The notes beneath the pieces were generated by a model that was not told the origin of the DNA, ran no database searches, and saw only the letters and a list, made by a program, of their open reading frames with translations. Shown here in pieces: positions 34,444 through 44,176 of a stretch of 64,000 nucleotides of DNA. Position 1 is the stretch's first letter, and the number at the start of each line of letters is the position of its first letter. The stretch covers positions 8,415,273-8,479,272 of the forward strand of contig CM045767.1 of the NCBI GenBank assembly GCA_025200525.1, read 5' to 3'. This stretch comes from Camellia lanceoleosa. Lineage: Eukaryota > Streptophyta > Magnoliopsida > Ericales > Theaceae. Both the position numbers and the translations under genes were made by a program.

Positions 34444-34755
34444 ATTTGAAGAATTGATGTTGTTCAACGAAAGGAGGTTGAAGGCATTGTATCACATCCA
34501 AGGCTACCAGTGTAAAATTGTTAGGACTTTTTAACAATAAAGTCAAGTCCAGAAATCTCAAGAAGGAGACATGGTGCTCAAAGACAACCGAACCCCCATC
34601 CACGACCCTAGGGGCAAGTTCAGACCCAATTGGACTGGTCCTTATATCATCAAGCCAATTTGGTCCAGAGGAGCAATTATTCTTATGGATTTGGATGGCT
34701 TGGAGTTTTCACAATCGATCAACATGGACAAGTTGAAGAAATATTATCCCTGAGA
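34444..34755 (+). pseudogene. Tat-lineage integrase, C-terminal remnant (element A)
   Basis: Starts mid-domain (FEELMLFNERRLKALYHIQG) and ends DKLKKYYP, matching the last roughly 100 codons of integrase in element B (about 60065-60369). There is a one-base insertion in a T run (about 34532) and a one-base loss near 34560, so the frame changes twice. It retains the GKFRPNWTGPY block. The 5' part of the element is absent; the minus-strand chromovirus LTR abuts it. Confidence 0.9.
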
Positions 34756-34984
34756 GACTCACTAAGCCAAAAACCCGAAAGGGCGACCTAGGCAAAAGTT
34801 AAAGCATGAAAAATTAGAAATAAAGAAAAATTGAGCTCGCCATAACCATTTTCAACTCAACTGTCCTGTTCATCTGGTTTAATCAATCTATCATTCTCCA
34901 CTGTTTGTCGACTTAGTTGTGTTACTTCCATTTGGACAGAAAGGTCAGTAACAAGATGAAGCAATAATGATTAATGTAATTTGG
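34756..34984 (+). other. 3' untranslated region of element A with polypurine tract
   Basis: It begins with AGACTCACTAAGCCAAAAAC and GACCTAGGCAAAAGTTAAAG, shared with the region after the element B integrase. It ends with AATTTGGGGG immediately before TGTAGAC, which looks like a polypurine tract at an LTR start. Unlike element B it has no antisense gene. Confidence 0.6.
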
Positions 34985-35274
34985 GGGTGTAGACTGCCCA
35001 AACTTCCTCTGCGCCCCCCTTCCCTTTTTCAGAGAGGGCGAATTAGGTCCTTGCTACTACAGTTCGGACTCCTATCACGGTTCTGAATCTAATCTCACAA
35101 AATGCAATGTAAGACTAATAAACACCAAAGAAGTCCAATCCGGCAAACGTTTTGGAAAATTGATTTTAGGTCAAATAATGCCAAAACTAGACTGCTTCGC
35201 CAGATTATAGAGTCACCACCTAAATATTTTATTTTGGGAAATTTAGGAAACCCTGACTCGTGCTAAAGGCCACG

Positions 35275-37068
35275 TATAGCGATCCCGGGTTTACCCCTTG
35301 TTGTATAGTGATCCGGACGTGTGTCCGTGGATGTTGGTAGTGGATTGTTGTCCTGTTTACGACCTTTCATATATTGTATTTGAGTTATAGGATGTGTTAG
35401 GCGAGTTTGTTTGAGTTGGTTGTGTTGAGAGCCAAGGGTTCTTGCCGAAATTTTGTCCTTCGCCGGCGAGAGTTGGTCGCTTCAGCGGCGTTGAGTTTTG
35501 TGTCCGGTGGGTCGAGCAGGCGGCTTCGCTTCGGCGAAGCGGCTGCGTCTGGCCTGAACACCATGATTCCTGGCTCGAGCGAGATGATCCTTCGCTCGAG
35601 CGATCTGGTTCGGTCTTCGCTCGAGCGGCGGTTAAATCGCTTCAGCGTCGTCTAGTTGCGAACTGAAGGTCGAGCTCTTGGCTCGGCGAGCTTTTCTTCG
35701 CTCGGCGAGTTTCTAGGATGTTGGCTCGGCGAGACCTTCTTGGCTCGAGCTACGGTTTTCAATGCGGTCGCTCGGCGACCAAGTCTTCGCTTCGGCGAGC
35801 TTTGTTTATATCGATTCGCGACTAACGATCTAAACTTCACTTTTTGAAGCTTTTACTTTTTAAAACCCTAAATCGAGAGCCTCTCTCTCTAGACTTGCCT
35901 TCTCTCTAAGAAATCATCTCCCTAGAGGTGAATCTTCCCTAAGTGCTTTGTTAAAAGGGTAGAGGGTGACTTGGGCTTCGATATAATCTGAAAATATTCG
36001 GTTTTGGAGCAAGTTGGGTGTTGGGTCTTCATCTCCTTTTGAGCTCAAACTTTGAGGTAGGGATATCCTACTTCTCTTTATGGATTTTGTCTTTGAATTT
36101 TAGCATTTTGATATGTTGGTAGTTGTTGTGTAATTTTGGGAAACTTTGGGCCATTGTGTAATTTTATAAAAGTTTGGGGTTTTGTCTATAATAAACCTAG
36201 AAGCATGTTTGGTATAGAAACATGGAATTAATGTTGAAACATTAGTGAAATTGGAACCTAAGGGTTGTAATGTTAATTATGGAAACGTCCTAATTACATT
36301 GATTAATTAATGTGAATAGTTAATTGTGGAAAATGAGGAATTGAAATAGAATTGGGTCATGGGTTATGACGATGGAAAGAATACATTGATTTTATGTATT
36401 GATATGTGATGTGTATAATTGTTATATATATGCATTGTGTTGTGTTGGAGGAGATAGGGGATGTACTCACGGTTTAGGGAAGATAGGGGATGGACCTCTA
36501 ACCGGATGTTCTTGAGGAGATAGGATGAACTCAGTAGATAGAGCATGTATGCTTATCTAGAAATATATTAGCGAGCATGTATGCTTGTCATGGAAAGTAT
36601 GAATGTAAGCTGTTTTGTTTATATTTGTTGATGTGATGAAAGAATGTAAAAGAATTGACCATCTATCAATTGTTAATCTTTTAGTCATTATTTATAATGG
36701 TTTAGTATATTTCTCTTGGTGTGGCTCACCCTATATAGAACATCATTTTAGTCTTGGTAGCATGCCACCTCCAAGGACTTAGCTTGGGAGGCTAGTGGCG
36801 GACGGACTTTTGGTTGTCTTTCCTTTTGTGTTACATGTAAATTCAAGCCTAGGGCTTAATGTGTAAATGAGTTAGCACTCTACTTTCTTGTAACCAAGTG
36901 TTAACTTGGAAAGCTGTAAGCCCGTAGGGCATTCACTTTTGTTGTTAACATGTAATACCTTTTGTAATAACACTCTGATGAATGGAAGGACGTGGACCTT
37001 TTATATATTATAGCATGTTAATATTGTTAATATTGTTGGTTTAATATCATTATTTTGAGGGCGTTACA
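35275..37068 (+). repeat. 5' LTR of element C
   Basis: Starts TATAGCGATCCCGGGTTTAC and ends GAGGGCGTTACA. It contains a CpG-rich cluster of GCTCGAGCG/GCGAGC motifs (about 35455-35810). A conserved block at about 36740-36960 (GCCACCTCCAAGGACTTAGC; CTAGGGCTTAATG; AAGCCCGTAGGGCATTC) is shared with the other chromovirus LTRs here. Compared with the 3' LTR, the AT-rich part is nearly identical, while the GC-rich part differs by many short indels. Confidence 0.92.
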
Positions 37069-37070
37069 AC

Positions 37071-37084
37071 TTGGTATCAGAGCA
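37071..37084 (+). other. Primer binding site of element C (Met-tRNA type)
   Basis: TTGGTATCAGAGCA follows the LTR end by two bases. TGGTATCAGAGC is the usual complement of the initiator-Met tRNA 3' end used by chromoviruses. Confidence 0.9.
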
Positions 37085-37468
37085 TACCGGGTTCGAATAC
37101 CTTGGGTACGTGGGAAGTGATTAGAATCACAATGGGTTTGTCTCGCTCGATAGAGACTTAGGTGTATCGATATATGCTTATGTGATAACATGCTTATGTG
37201 ATTATTTGGGTATGGGATTTAGTTTCTAGGATGTTGACTGGATCTTTGGGTTTCTGAGAGTCCGTTGGAAGGCACTTGATCAATCTTGTTTCTAACCCAG
37301 TACTCTAGTAACGCTTTGGGACCTGTCATCATCCTGAAATGAAATTGTAAGTGCTTATGTGTTTATGTGCTTACGTGGAATGAATTACAGTTATCCATGT
37401 ATTAGGACATGAGTGTCTAGTTTTGGCACGTTTATAAATGTGCTAATGCTTTGGGTTACCTTTATTAG

Positions 37469-38620
37469 GATGTCAGGACGAGCAAGAGGTGGTAGGCGTG
37501 GTAGGCCTAGAAGACAGAAGTGCCATTACCGGATGAGATTCCGCGATTCAGAAGGGGTTGGTCGTGCCAATGTGGCCGAGCGGTGGGTCGTGAGCCATGG
37601 GTGCCTTGGCGAGAGATAGCGGGGCCTTAGGTATTCTCGGAGCAGAAATCGTGCAACCGAGGCGGGACCTTCTTTCTTGAAGAGGGAGTTCTTCCTGTCT
37701 AACCGAGGAGTTTGTTGGGGATCCTAAGGAGCCATTGAAGGCGAGCAGTGGCTAGAACAGATGAGTAAAAGCGCTCAAATGCTAGGCATTGAGGACCGAG
37801 CATTGAAAGTGACCTTGGCATCCTTCGGTGAAGGAGATCTTGGTCAATGGTGGAAGTATGAGAAAGTTCGTGTGGGTGGTACTTGGAGGCGTTTGTGAAT
37901 GCTTTCCAGAGAGGTTTTTATCGCGATGGCTAGAGAGACTAAGGGATCGGCTACCAAGCTTAAGCAGGATGGTTTGTCTGTGGCGAGTTTGAGGCTACAT
38001 TTACTAAGCTTGTCGTGTTTGCACTGAACTTGTGGCGACAGAGGCGCCTGTTATGAGTTTGAGCGGAAGTTGAGGTGGGACCTCAAGTTGAAAGTTGGTG
38101 GACCTTACATTCGAGAGTACTGTGCATTTGGTGGATCTTGCGGCTCATATGGAGTGATGATGCAGGAGGAGAAGAAGAGAAACATGGGGGCTCCAAGAGG
38201 GGCCAAGAGGGACAGGTGATAGTAGGAGGCGGAAGGGTTATAACCCACACCGGCCCCAGGTGGTTTGGCCAGTCGACTTTCCCAAGACTGAGTGCAGCTC
38301 CGGAGGGGCAACAGGAGAGTTCACTGTTACAAGTGCGGCCACCGGTCACAAGGCTTCGCTTGCCCAATCAAGGGCGGGGTCGAGAGTCGCTTCTTCGCCA
38401 CCTGCACTACGAGTCGAGTTCGGCAGGGGCACCAGATCGTGTTACCAGCAGGGATGCCTGCACATGAAGAGGTATTGCCCACGGTTGAGTGCCACTCAGA
38501 GCTGCCCTGTTCTAGACAGACGCAGGATTTCACCACCACCAGGCAGCCTCGAGGGCTAATCCGGGCTTGCCGTCCCCAACAAGACAAAGAATTCTATGTC
38601 CGAGAGGCGAGCAAGTAGAT
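37469..38620 (+). pseudogene. gag of element C, frameshifted
   Basis: Starts MSGRARGGRRGRPRRQ. A capsid-like stretch is recognisable near 37745-37855 (EQW.EQMSKSAQMLGIEDRA, then W.KYE), and a CCHC-like zinc knuckle near 38315-38365 (CYKCGHRSQGFACP). A second knuckle-like stretch lies near 38440 (CYQQGCLHMKRYCPR). The parts are in different frames because of many short indels. Gag would form the virus-like particle and bind the RNA. Confidence 0.7.
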
Positions 38621-38639
38621 CAGGGCCTACAGTATGCTG

Positions 38640-39000
38640 CGTGTATGCCTTTGCTACAGACCTAGTACCGCTCCATCAAGAGTGAGAGGTACCTTTTTGT
38701 TTTGCAATTCTTGCTAGAGTGTTGATTGACACGTGCATCTCATTCTTTTGTATCTCACGATTTGCATCTGTGTTGAACCGAGTTAGCACTTTTAGCATCT
38801 CCTATTTGCGTGTCACCTATTGGGGGTGAGTTAATTTTGAGGCACGGATGTAGAGGTTGTGATATAGAGGTCGATCATCGACTTCCTTTTCCATTTGTAG
38901 TTATGCCCATGAAGGGCTTTGATGTTATTTTGGGTATGGACTGTTATCGCCATACCGGCGGTTATTGATTGCTACCGCCAGAGGGTTACCTCAGCATGCT
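38640..39000 (+). pseudogene. Protease of element C, broken
   Basis: VLIDTCISHSFVS (about 38713-38751) corresponds to the aspartic protease motif L.DTGASHSF, with the catalytic Asp-Thr kept but the Gly replaced by Cys. The downstream part (MKGFDVILGMDC-like, about 38905-38945) confirms the domain. Frames change between them. Confidence 0.65.
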
Positions 39001-39119
39001 GAACGGGAGTTTTTCCACTTTTAGGAGACCGGTTGGTAGTATTGTGCCACAGGTGCGGTCCGCTGGCGAATGAGCTTAGTAGTTTACTTGCTAGTTTTGA
39101 GAATGGTGAGTGTGATGAG

Positions 39120-39843
39120 ACCCATTGAGTTGCCAAGGGTAGTTTGTGAATACGCAGATGTTTTTCCCGAGCATCTGATTGAAATGCCACCCCACAGAGA
39201 GTCAGAGTTCTCTATTGATTTTGTGCCCGTAACGGCGCCGATTACTATGGCACCTTTTCGTTTTGCCCCAGCAGAGTGGATTGAGTTGAAAGTTCGGCTC
39301 AAGAATTGATAGATAAGGGCTTCGTTAGCCCTAGTGTATCGCCATAGAGCACCGGCCCTCTTTGCAAAAAAGAAAGATAGTACCTTGAGGTTGTGTATCG
39401 ATTACCGGAAGTTGAATCGGGCTACAGTTACGAATGAATACCATTTGCGCCGTATAGCTGACTTGTTTGACCGGTTGAAGGGTTCCTTGTTTCTCTAAGA
39501 TAGACTTGAGATTGGGTTACCACCGGTTGAGGGTCGAGAGGAGGATATTCAAGACGGCATTCCGTGACGCGTATGGCCATTATGAGTTTCGTGATGCCAT
39601 TTGGGCTTACCAACGCACCTAGCCTTTTATGGACTGATGAACCGGATTTTCCGGAATTCTTGGATCGCTTTTGTGGTCGCTTTGTGGATGATATTCTTAT
39701 CTATTCACCCTCGTGAGCAAGAGCACGAGGAACACTTGAGAGTGGTGCTTGAATTGCTTAGAGCCCATAGGTCGTATGCCAAGTTTGGGAAGTGCGAAGT
39801 TCGCTAAGGAAGTCAAGTTCTTAGGCCATGTAGTTTCCGGAAG
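39120..39843 (+). pseudogene. Reverse transcriptase of element C, broken
   Basis: Recognisable pieces in order: [66 protein letters not shown] and the catalytic box FVDD (39681-39692). The pieces lie in different frames and include stops, so no continuous domain exists. Confidence 0.85.
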
Positions 39844-40617
39844 GTGTCTGTTGATACATCCAAGACTGAGGCAGTGCAAGACTGGGCACAGCCTAAGAGT
39901 GTGTTTGAGATCCGCAGTTTTCTGGGATTAGCTGGGTACTACCGTCGATTTGTGAAAGATTTCTCTAGGTTAGCTTCGCCGTTGACTAGGTTGACTCGCC
40001 AGGGAGTCAAATTTGTATGGAGTGAGACTTGTGAAAAGTCGTTTCAGGAGTTGAAAGTTAGATTGACCACCGCTCCAGTTTTGATTATTCCGGAGAGAGG
40101 GTTGGGTTATGCAGTCTATTGTGATGCCTCACGAGAGGGTTTGGGTTGTGTGTTGATGCAGGGAAGGAAAGTGGTAGCTTATGGCTCACGTCAGTTAAAA
40201 ATGCACGAGAAGAATTACCCTACACACGACCTAGAGTTGGCGGCTGTGATCTTTGCCTTGAAAATCTGGAGGCACTACCTTTATGGTGAGAGATTCGAGG
40301 TGTTCTCGGATCATAAAAGTCTGAAGTATCTGTTTTCACAGAAAGACTTGAACTTGAGGCAGAGGAGGTGGATGGAGTTTATAGAAGATTACGACTTCGA
40401 GTTGCATTATCACCCAGGGAAGGCCAATGTTGTGGCCGATGCCCTTAGTAGGAAATCCATTAGTGATGTAGCTTGTGTAGCCATCCGAGAGTGGGAGATG
40501 TTGGGGGCACTTGGCGAGTTTGACTTGCTTCTGGGCGAATCCGTTGAGGCTGCGGCCTTGTTTTCTGTTGTTGCCCAACCTACACTTGTGACTCGAGTGT
40601 TAGAGGCAGAGAGGTGA
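39844..40617 (+). pseudogene. RT connection and RNase H of element C, still open for 257 codons
   Basis: A continuous frame begins at the RT thumb/connection ([32 protein letters not shown]) and covers RNase H ([89 protein letters not shown]). RNase H removes the RNA strand during reverse transcription. It is striking that this part is unbroken while the regions on both sides have an indel every few tens of bases. Confidence 0.85.
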
Positions 40618-41534
40618 CCTTGAGGTAGAATCCCTCGAGAGAAGATCTCCAGTGGAAAGTTGAGAAGGGTTTGACGGCGATCCCGACCGAGTTTGAGATA
40701 CCGAGACCGTCTGCTTGTGCCGAGTCCCTGTCGAGAGGAGGTACTCGAGAGTTCCATCATTCGCGCTTTGCGGTGCATCCGGAGGTACTAAGATGTATCG
40801 GGATTTGGGTCGCCGGTTTTGGTGGCGGGTATGAAGAGAGATGTGGCGCTCGTGTCTAAGTGCCTTACTTGTCGCCAGTGAAGGTCGAAAGCATCGAGGC
40901 CACGGGTTTGTTACAACCCTTGCCTATTGCCGAGTGGAAGTGGGAGCATGTCACCATGGACTTCGTTGTAGGTCTTCCAAGACTCACGGGTAGTGACACT
41001 ATTTGGGTGGTTGTAGACCGGTTGACCAAGTCGGCGATTTCATTTCAATGCGCGTGAGAGATTCAAGAGATCATCTTGCCGACTTGTATGTTCGGGACAT
41101 AGTGAGATTGCACGGGTCCCAAAGTGACGATCGCCTCGTGATAGAGATCCTCGCTTTATCGCTAGGTTGTGGCGTAGTTTGCAGAGTGCTTTAGGTACTA
41201 AGTCGACCTTTAGTACTTATCATCCTCGACCGATGGGCAACCGAAGGCACCATCTGATCCTTGAGGATATGCTTCGGTTGTGTCCTTGATTTCATGGGAC
41301 ATGGGAGAGGCACTTATCACTGTGGAGTTTGCCTACAATAACGGTTTTGATCTAGTATCGGTATGGCACCGCTTGAGGCCTTGTATGGCCGACTTGTAGG
41401 TCTCCTTTGTTGGGCCGAGGTGGGTGACACACCTTGTTGGGTCCGGAGTTGGTTAGGGAGACGACGGAGAAAGTTGAGCTTATCCAGGTAGGAGGCTTGT
41501 TCTGACCCGTAGTCGCCGAAGTCCTATCTCGACT
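40618..41534 (+). pseudogene. Integrase core of element C, broken
   Basis: WKWEHVTMDFVVGLPRLTGS (Asp codon at 40959) and IWVVVDRLTKSA mark the start of the catalytic core. Further on, the DRDPRF motif (about 41132-41150) and the LEDML/AYNN/MAP.EALYG segments can be followed only by changing frame. The second acidic site and the Glu region are disrupted by small deletions. Confidence 0.8.
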
Positions 41535-41987
41535 GTGAGGAGGAGACCGTTGGAGTTTGAGGTGGGTGATCATGTCTTTCTGAAAATATCACCTAGGCGG
41601 GGTTTGTTGAGATTTGGGAAGAGTGGGAAGTTATCCCCTCGGTTTATTGGTCCTTTTGAGATCCTTGAGAGGATTGGCGAGGTTGCTTACCGTTTAGCTT
41701 TGCCGCCACAATTATCCGGAGTTCATGACGTGTTTCATGTGAGTATGCTTCGGAAGTATGAGCCGGATCCATCACACGTGTTGGATTGGACCGACTTAGA
41801 GGTAGATGAGGATGCCTCGTATGAGGAGAGACCGGTTCAGGTCTTGGATAGGCGGGATCAAGTCCTGCGTGGTAAGACCATCCCTTTGGTTAAGGTTTTG
41901 TGGAAACATCACGGAGTGGAGGAGGCCACTTGGGAACGTGAGTTGGGAGTCCGTGAGAAATATCCAGACTTATTTGTTGATGTGTAA
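41535..41987 (+). pseudogene. Integrase C-terminus with chromodomain of element C
   Basis: An open 150-codon stretch: GPFEILERIGEVAYRLALPP and GVHDVFHVSMLRKYEPDPSH form the integrase tail (GPY/F module). From about 41806 a chromodomain follows (VQVLDRRDQVLR, PLVKVLWKHH, EEATWERE, YPDLF). In chromoviruses this domain guides insertion into heterochromatin, which agrees with the nesting seen here. It is listed as a pseudogene because the upstream polyprotein is broken. Confidence 0.88.
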
Positions 41988-42365
41988 TCAAGTGTTGCAA
42001 TTTTGTAATTGTAATGAACTTTAAGAACATTTGAAATGTCTTAAGTTGTAAAACATGATGTATGTTTTGGTTAATGTAAATGTTGTAGAGCTTGCCTTGT
42101 TATGGGAGTTGATTATAATATTGCATATGTTGGCTATATTATAGAAATAAAATTGTATCATGATTATTGCTTATGATATAAATTGTAAACCATATATGTG
42201 GGAAATGGTTGAAATGGAAAGAAATTGCATGTTGAAATGTACATGTTGAGAAATGTCTCTTACTAGGAGATGGATGACCGGTAATGGGTCAAATTGTTAA
42301 ATGTTGAGTTATGACATTGTTTAAAATGGAAAAAAATGCTTGTTTTTCAAAAACTTGTTTTAATT

Positions 42366-42389
42366 TCGGGACGAAATTCTTTAGGAGGT
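42366..42389 (+). other. Polypurine tract of element C
   Basis: TCGGGACGAAATTCTTTAGG followed by AGGT lies directly before the 3' LTR; it is the plus-strand primer region typical of this clade. Confidence 0.8.
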
Positions 42390-44171
42390 TATAGAGATCC
42401 CGGTTTACCCCTTTGTTAGATAGTGATCCTGACGTGTGTCCGTGGATGTTGGTAGTGGATTGTTGTCCTGCTTACGACCTTTCATATATTGTATTTGAGT
42501 TATAGGATGTGTTAGGCGTGTTTGTTTCAGTTGGTTGTGTTCGGAGCCAAGGGTTGCCGCCTGCATTTTTGTCCTTCGCCGAAGCGAGAGTTGGTCGCCG
42601 AGCGAGCGTTGAGTTTTGTGTCCGTGGTCGAGCCAGAGCGCTTCGCCGAGCGAGAGATCGCGGCTCTGGCCGGGCTCAACACCATGATTTCGCTCGAGCG
42701 AGATGATTCTTCGCCGAGCGATCTGTTCGGCTTCGCCGAGCGGCGGTTCGTCGCCGAGCGTCGCCTAGTTGCAGACTGGCGGTCGAGCTCTTGCTCGAGC
42801 GAGCTTTTCTTCGCCGAGCGAAGTTTCTAGGATGTTGGCTCGAGCGAGACCTTCTTGGCTCGAGCTACGGTTTTCAGGTTCCGTCGCCGAGCGACCAAGT
42901 CTTCGCCGAGCGAGCCTGATATCGGGCCGCCTAACGATCTAAACTTCACTTTTTGAAGCTTTTACTTTTAAACCCTAACTGAGAGCCTCTCTAGACTTGC
43001 CTTCTCTCTAAGAAATCATCTCCCTAGAGGGTGAATCTTCCTAAGTGCTTTGTTAAAAGGGTAGAGGGTGACTTGGGCTTCGATATAATCTGAAAATATC
43101 TTTTTGGAGCAAGTTGGGTGTTGGGTCATCATCTCCTTTTGAGCTCAAACTTTGAGGTAGGGATATCCTACTCCTCTTTATGGATTTTGTCTTTGAATTT
43201 TAGCATTTTGATATGTTGGTAGTTGTTGTGTAATTTTGGGAAACTTTGGGCCATTGTGTAATTTTATAAAAGTTTGGGGTTTTGTCTATAATAAACCTAG
43301 AAGCATGTTTGGTATAGAAACATGGAATTAATGTTGAAACATTAGTGAAATTGAACCTAAGGGTTGTAATGTTAATTTATGATACGCCCTAATTTCATTG
43401 ATTAATTAATGTGAATCGATAATTGTGGAAAATGAGGAATTGAAATAGAATTGGGTCATGGGATATGACGATGGAAAGAATACATTGATTTTATGTATTC
43501 ATATGTGATGTGTATAATTGTTATATATATGCATTGTGTTGTGTTGGAGGAGATAGGGATGTACTCCGGTTTAGGGAAGATAGGGATGGACCTCTAAACC
43601 GGATGTTACCGAGGAGATAGATGAACTCCGAGATAGAGCATGTATGCTTATCTAGAAATATATTGGCGAGCATGTATGCTTGTCATGGAAAGTATGAATG
43701 TAACTGCTTTTGTTTATATTTGTTGATGTGATGAAAGAATGTAAAAGAATTGACCATCTATCAATTGTTAATCTTTTAGTCATTATTTATAATCGTTTAG
43801 TATATTTCTCTTGGCTGTGGCTCACCCTATATGGGAACATCATTTTCAGGTACTGGTAGCATGCCACCTCCAAGGACTTAGCTTGGGAGGCTAGTGGCGG
43901 ACGGACTTTTTGGTTGTCTTTCCTTTTACTGTGTTACATGTAAATTCAAGCCTAGGGCTTAATGTGTAAATGAGTTAGCACTCTACTTTCTTGTAACCAA
44001 GTGTTAACTTGGAAAGCTGTAAGCCCGTAGGGCATTCGCTTTTGTTGTTAACATGTAATACCTTTTGTAATAACACTCTGATGAATGGAAGGACGTGGAC
44101 CTTTTATATATTATAGCATGTTAATATTGTTAATATTGTTGGTTTAATATCATTATTTTGAGGGCGTTACA
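42390..44171 (+). repeat. 3' LTR of element C
   Basis: Starts TATAGAGATCCCGGTTTACC and ends GAGGGCGTTACA, then the CCACG duplication. Its CpG-rich cluster (about 42570-42925) is richer in CCGAGCG than the 5' LTR copy. It retains CATTTTCAGGTACTGGTAGC (about 43840), where the 5' LTR reads CATTTTAGTCTTGGTAGC. Confidence 0.92.
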
Positions 44172-44176
44172 CCACG

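Larger units (their letters stand above)
35275..44171 (+). mobile_element. Complete Tekay-like chromovirus (element C), 8.9 kb, nested in a Tat LTR
   Basis: Flanked by a perfect 5-bp duplication CCACG (35270-35274, 44172-44176). Removing the element restores GGCCACGTGTCCGTCATCACC, seen intact at about 61928. It has LTRs of 1794 and 1782 bp, a Met-tRNA-type primer site, gag-pol order gag, protease, RT, RNase H, integrase, chromodomain, and a polypurine tract before the 3' LTR. That order plus the chromodomain and GGGACGAAATTCTTTAGGAGG tract fit the chromovirus Tekay/Del clade. Most coding domains are broken, so it is not autonomous. Confidence 0.92.
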
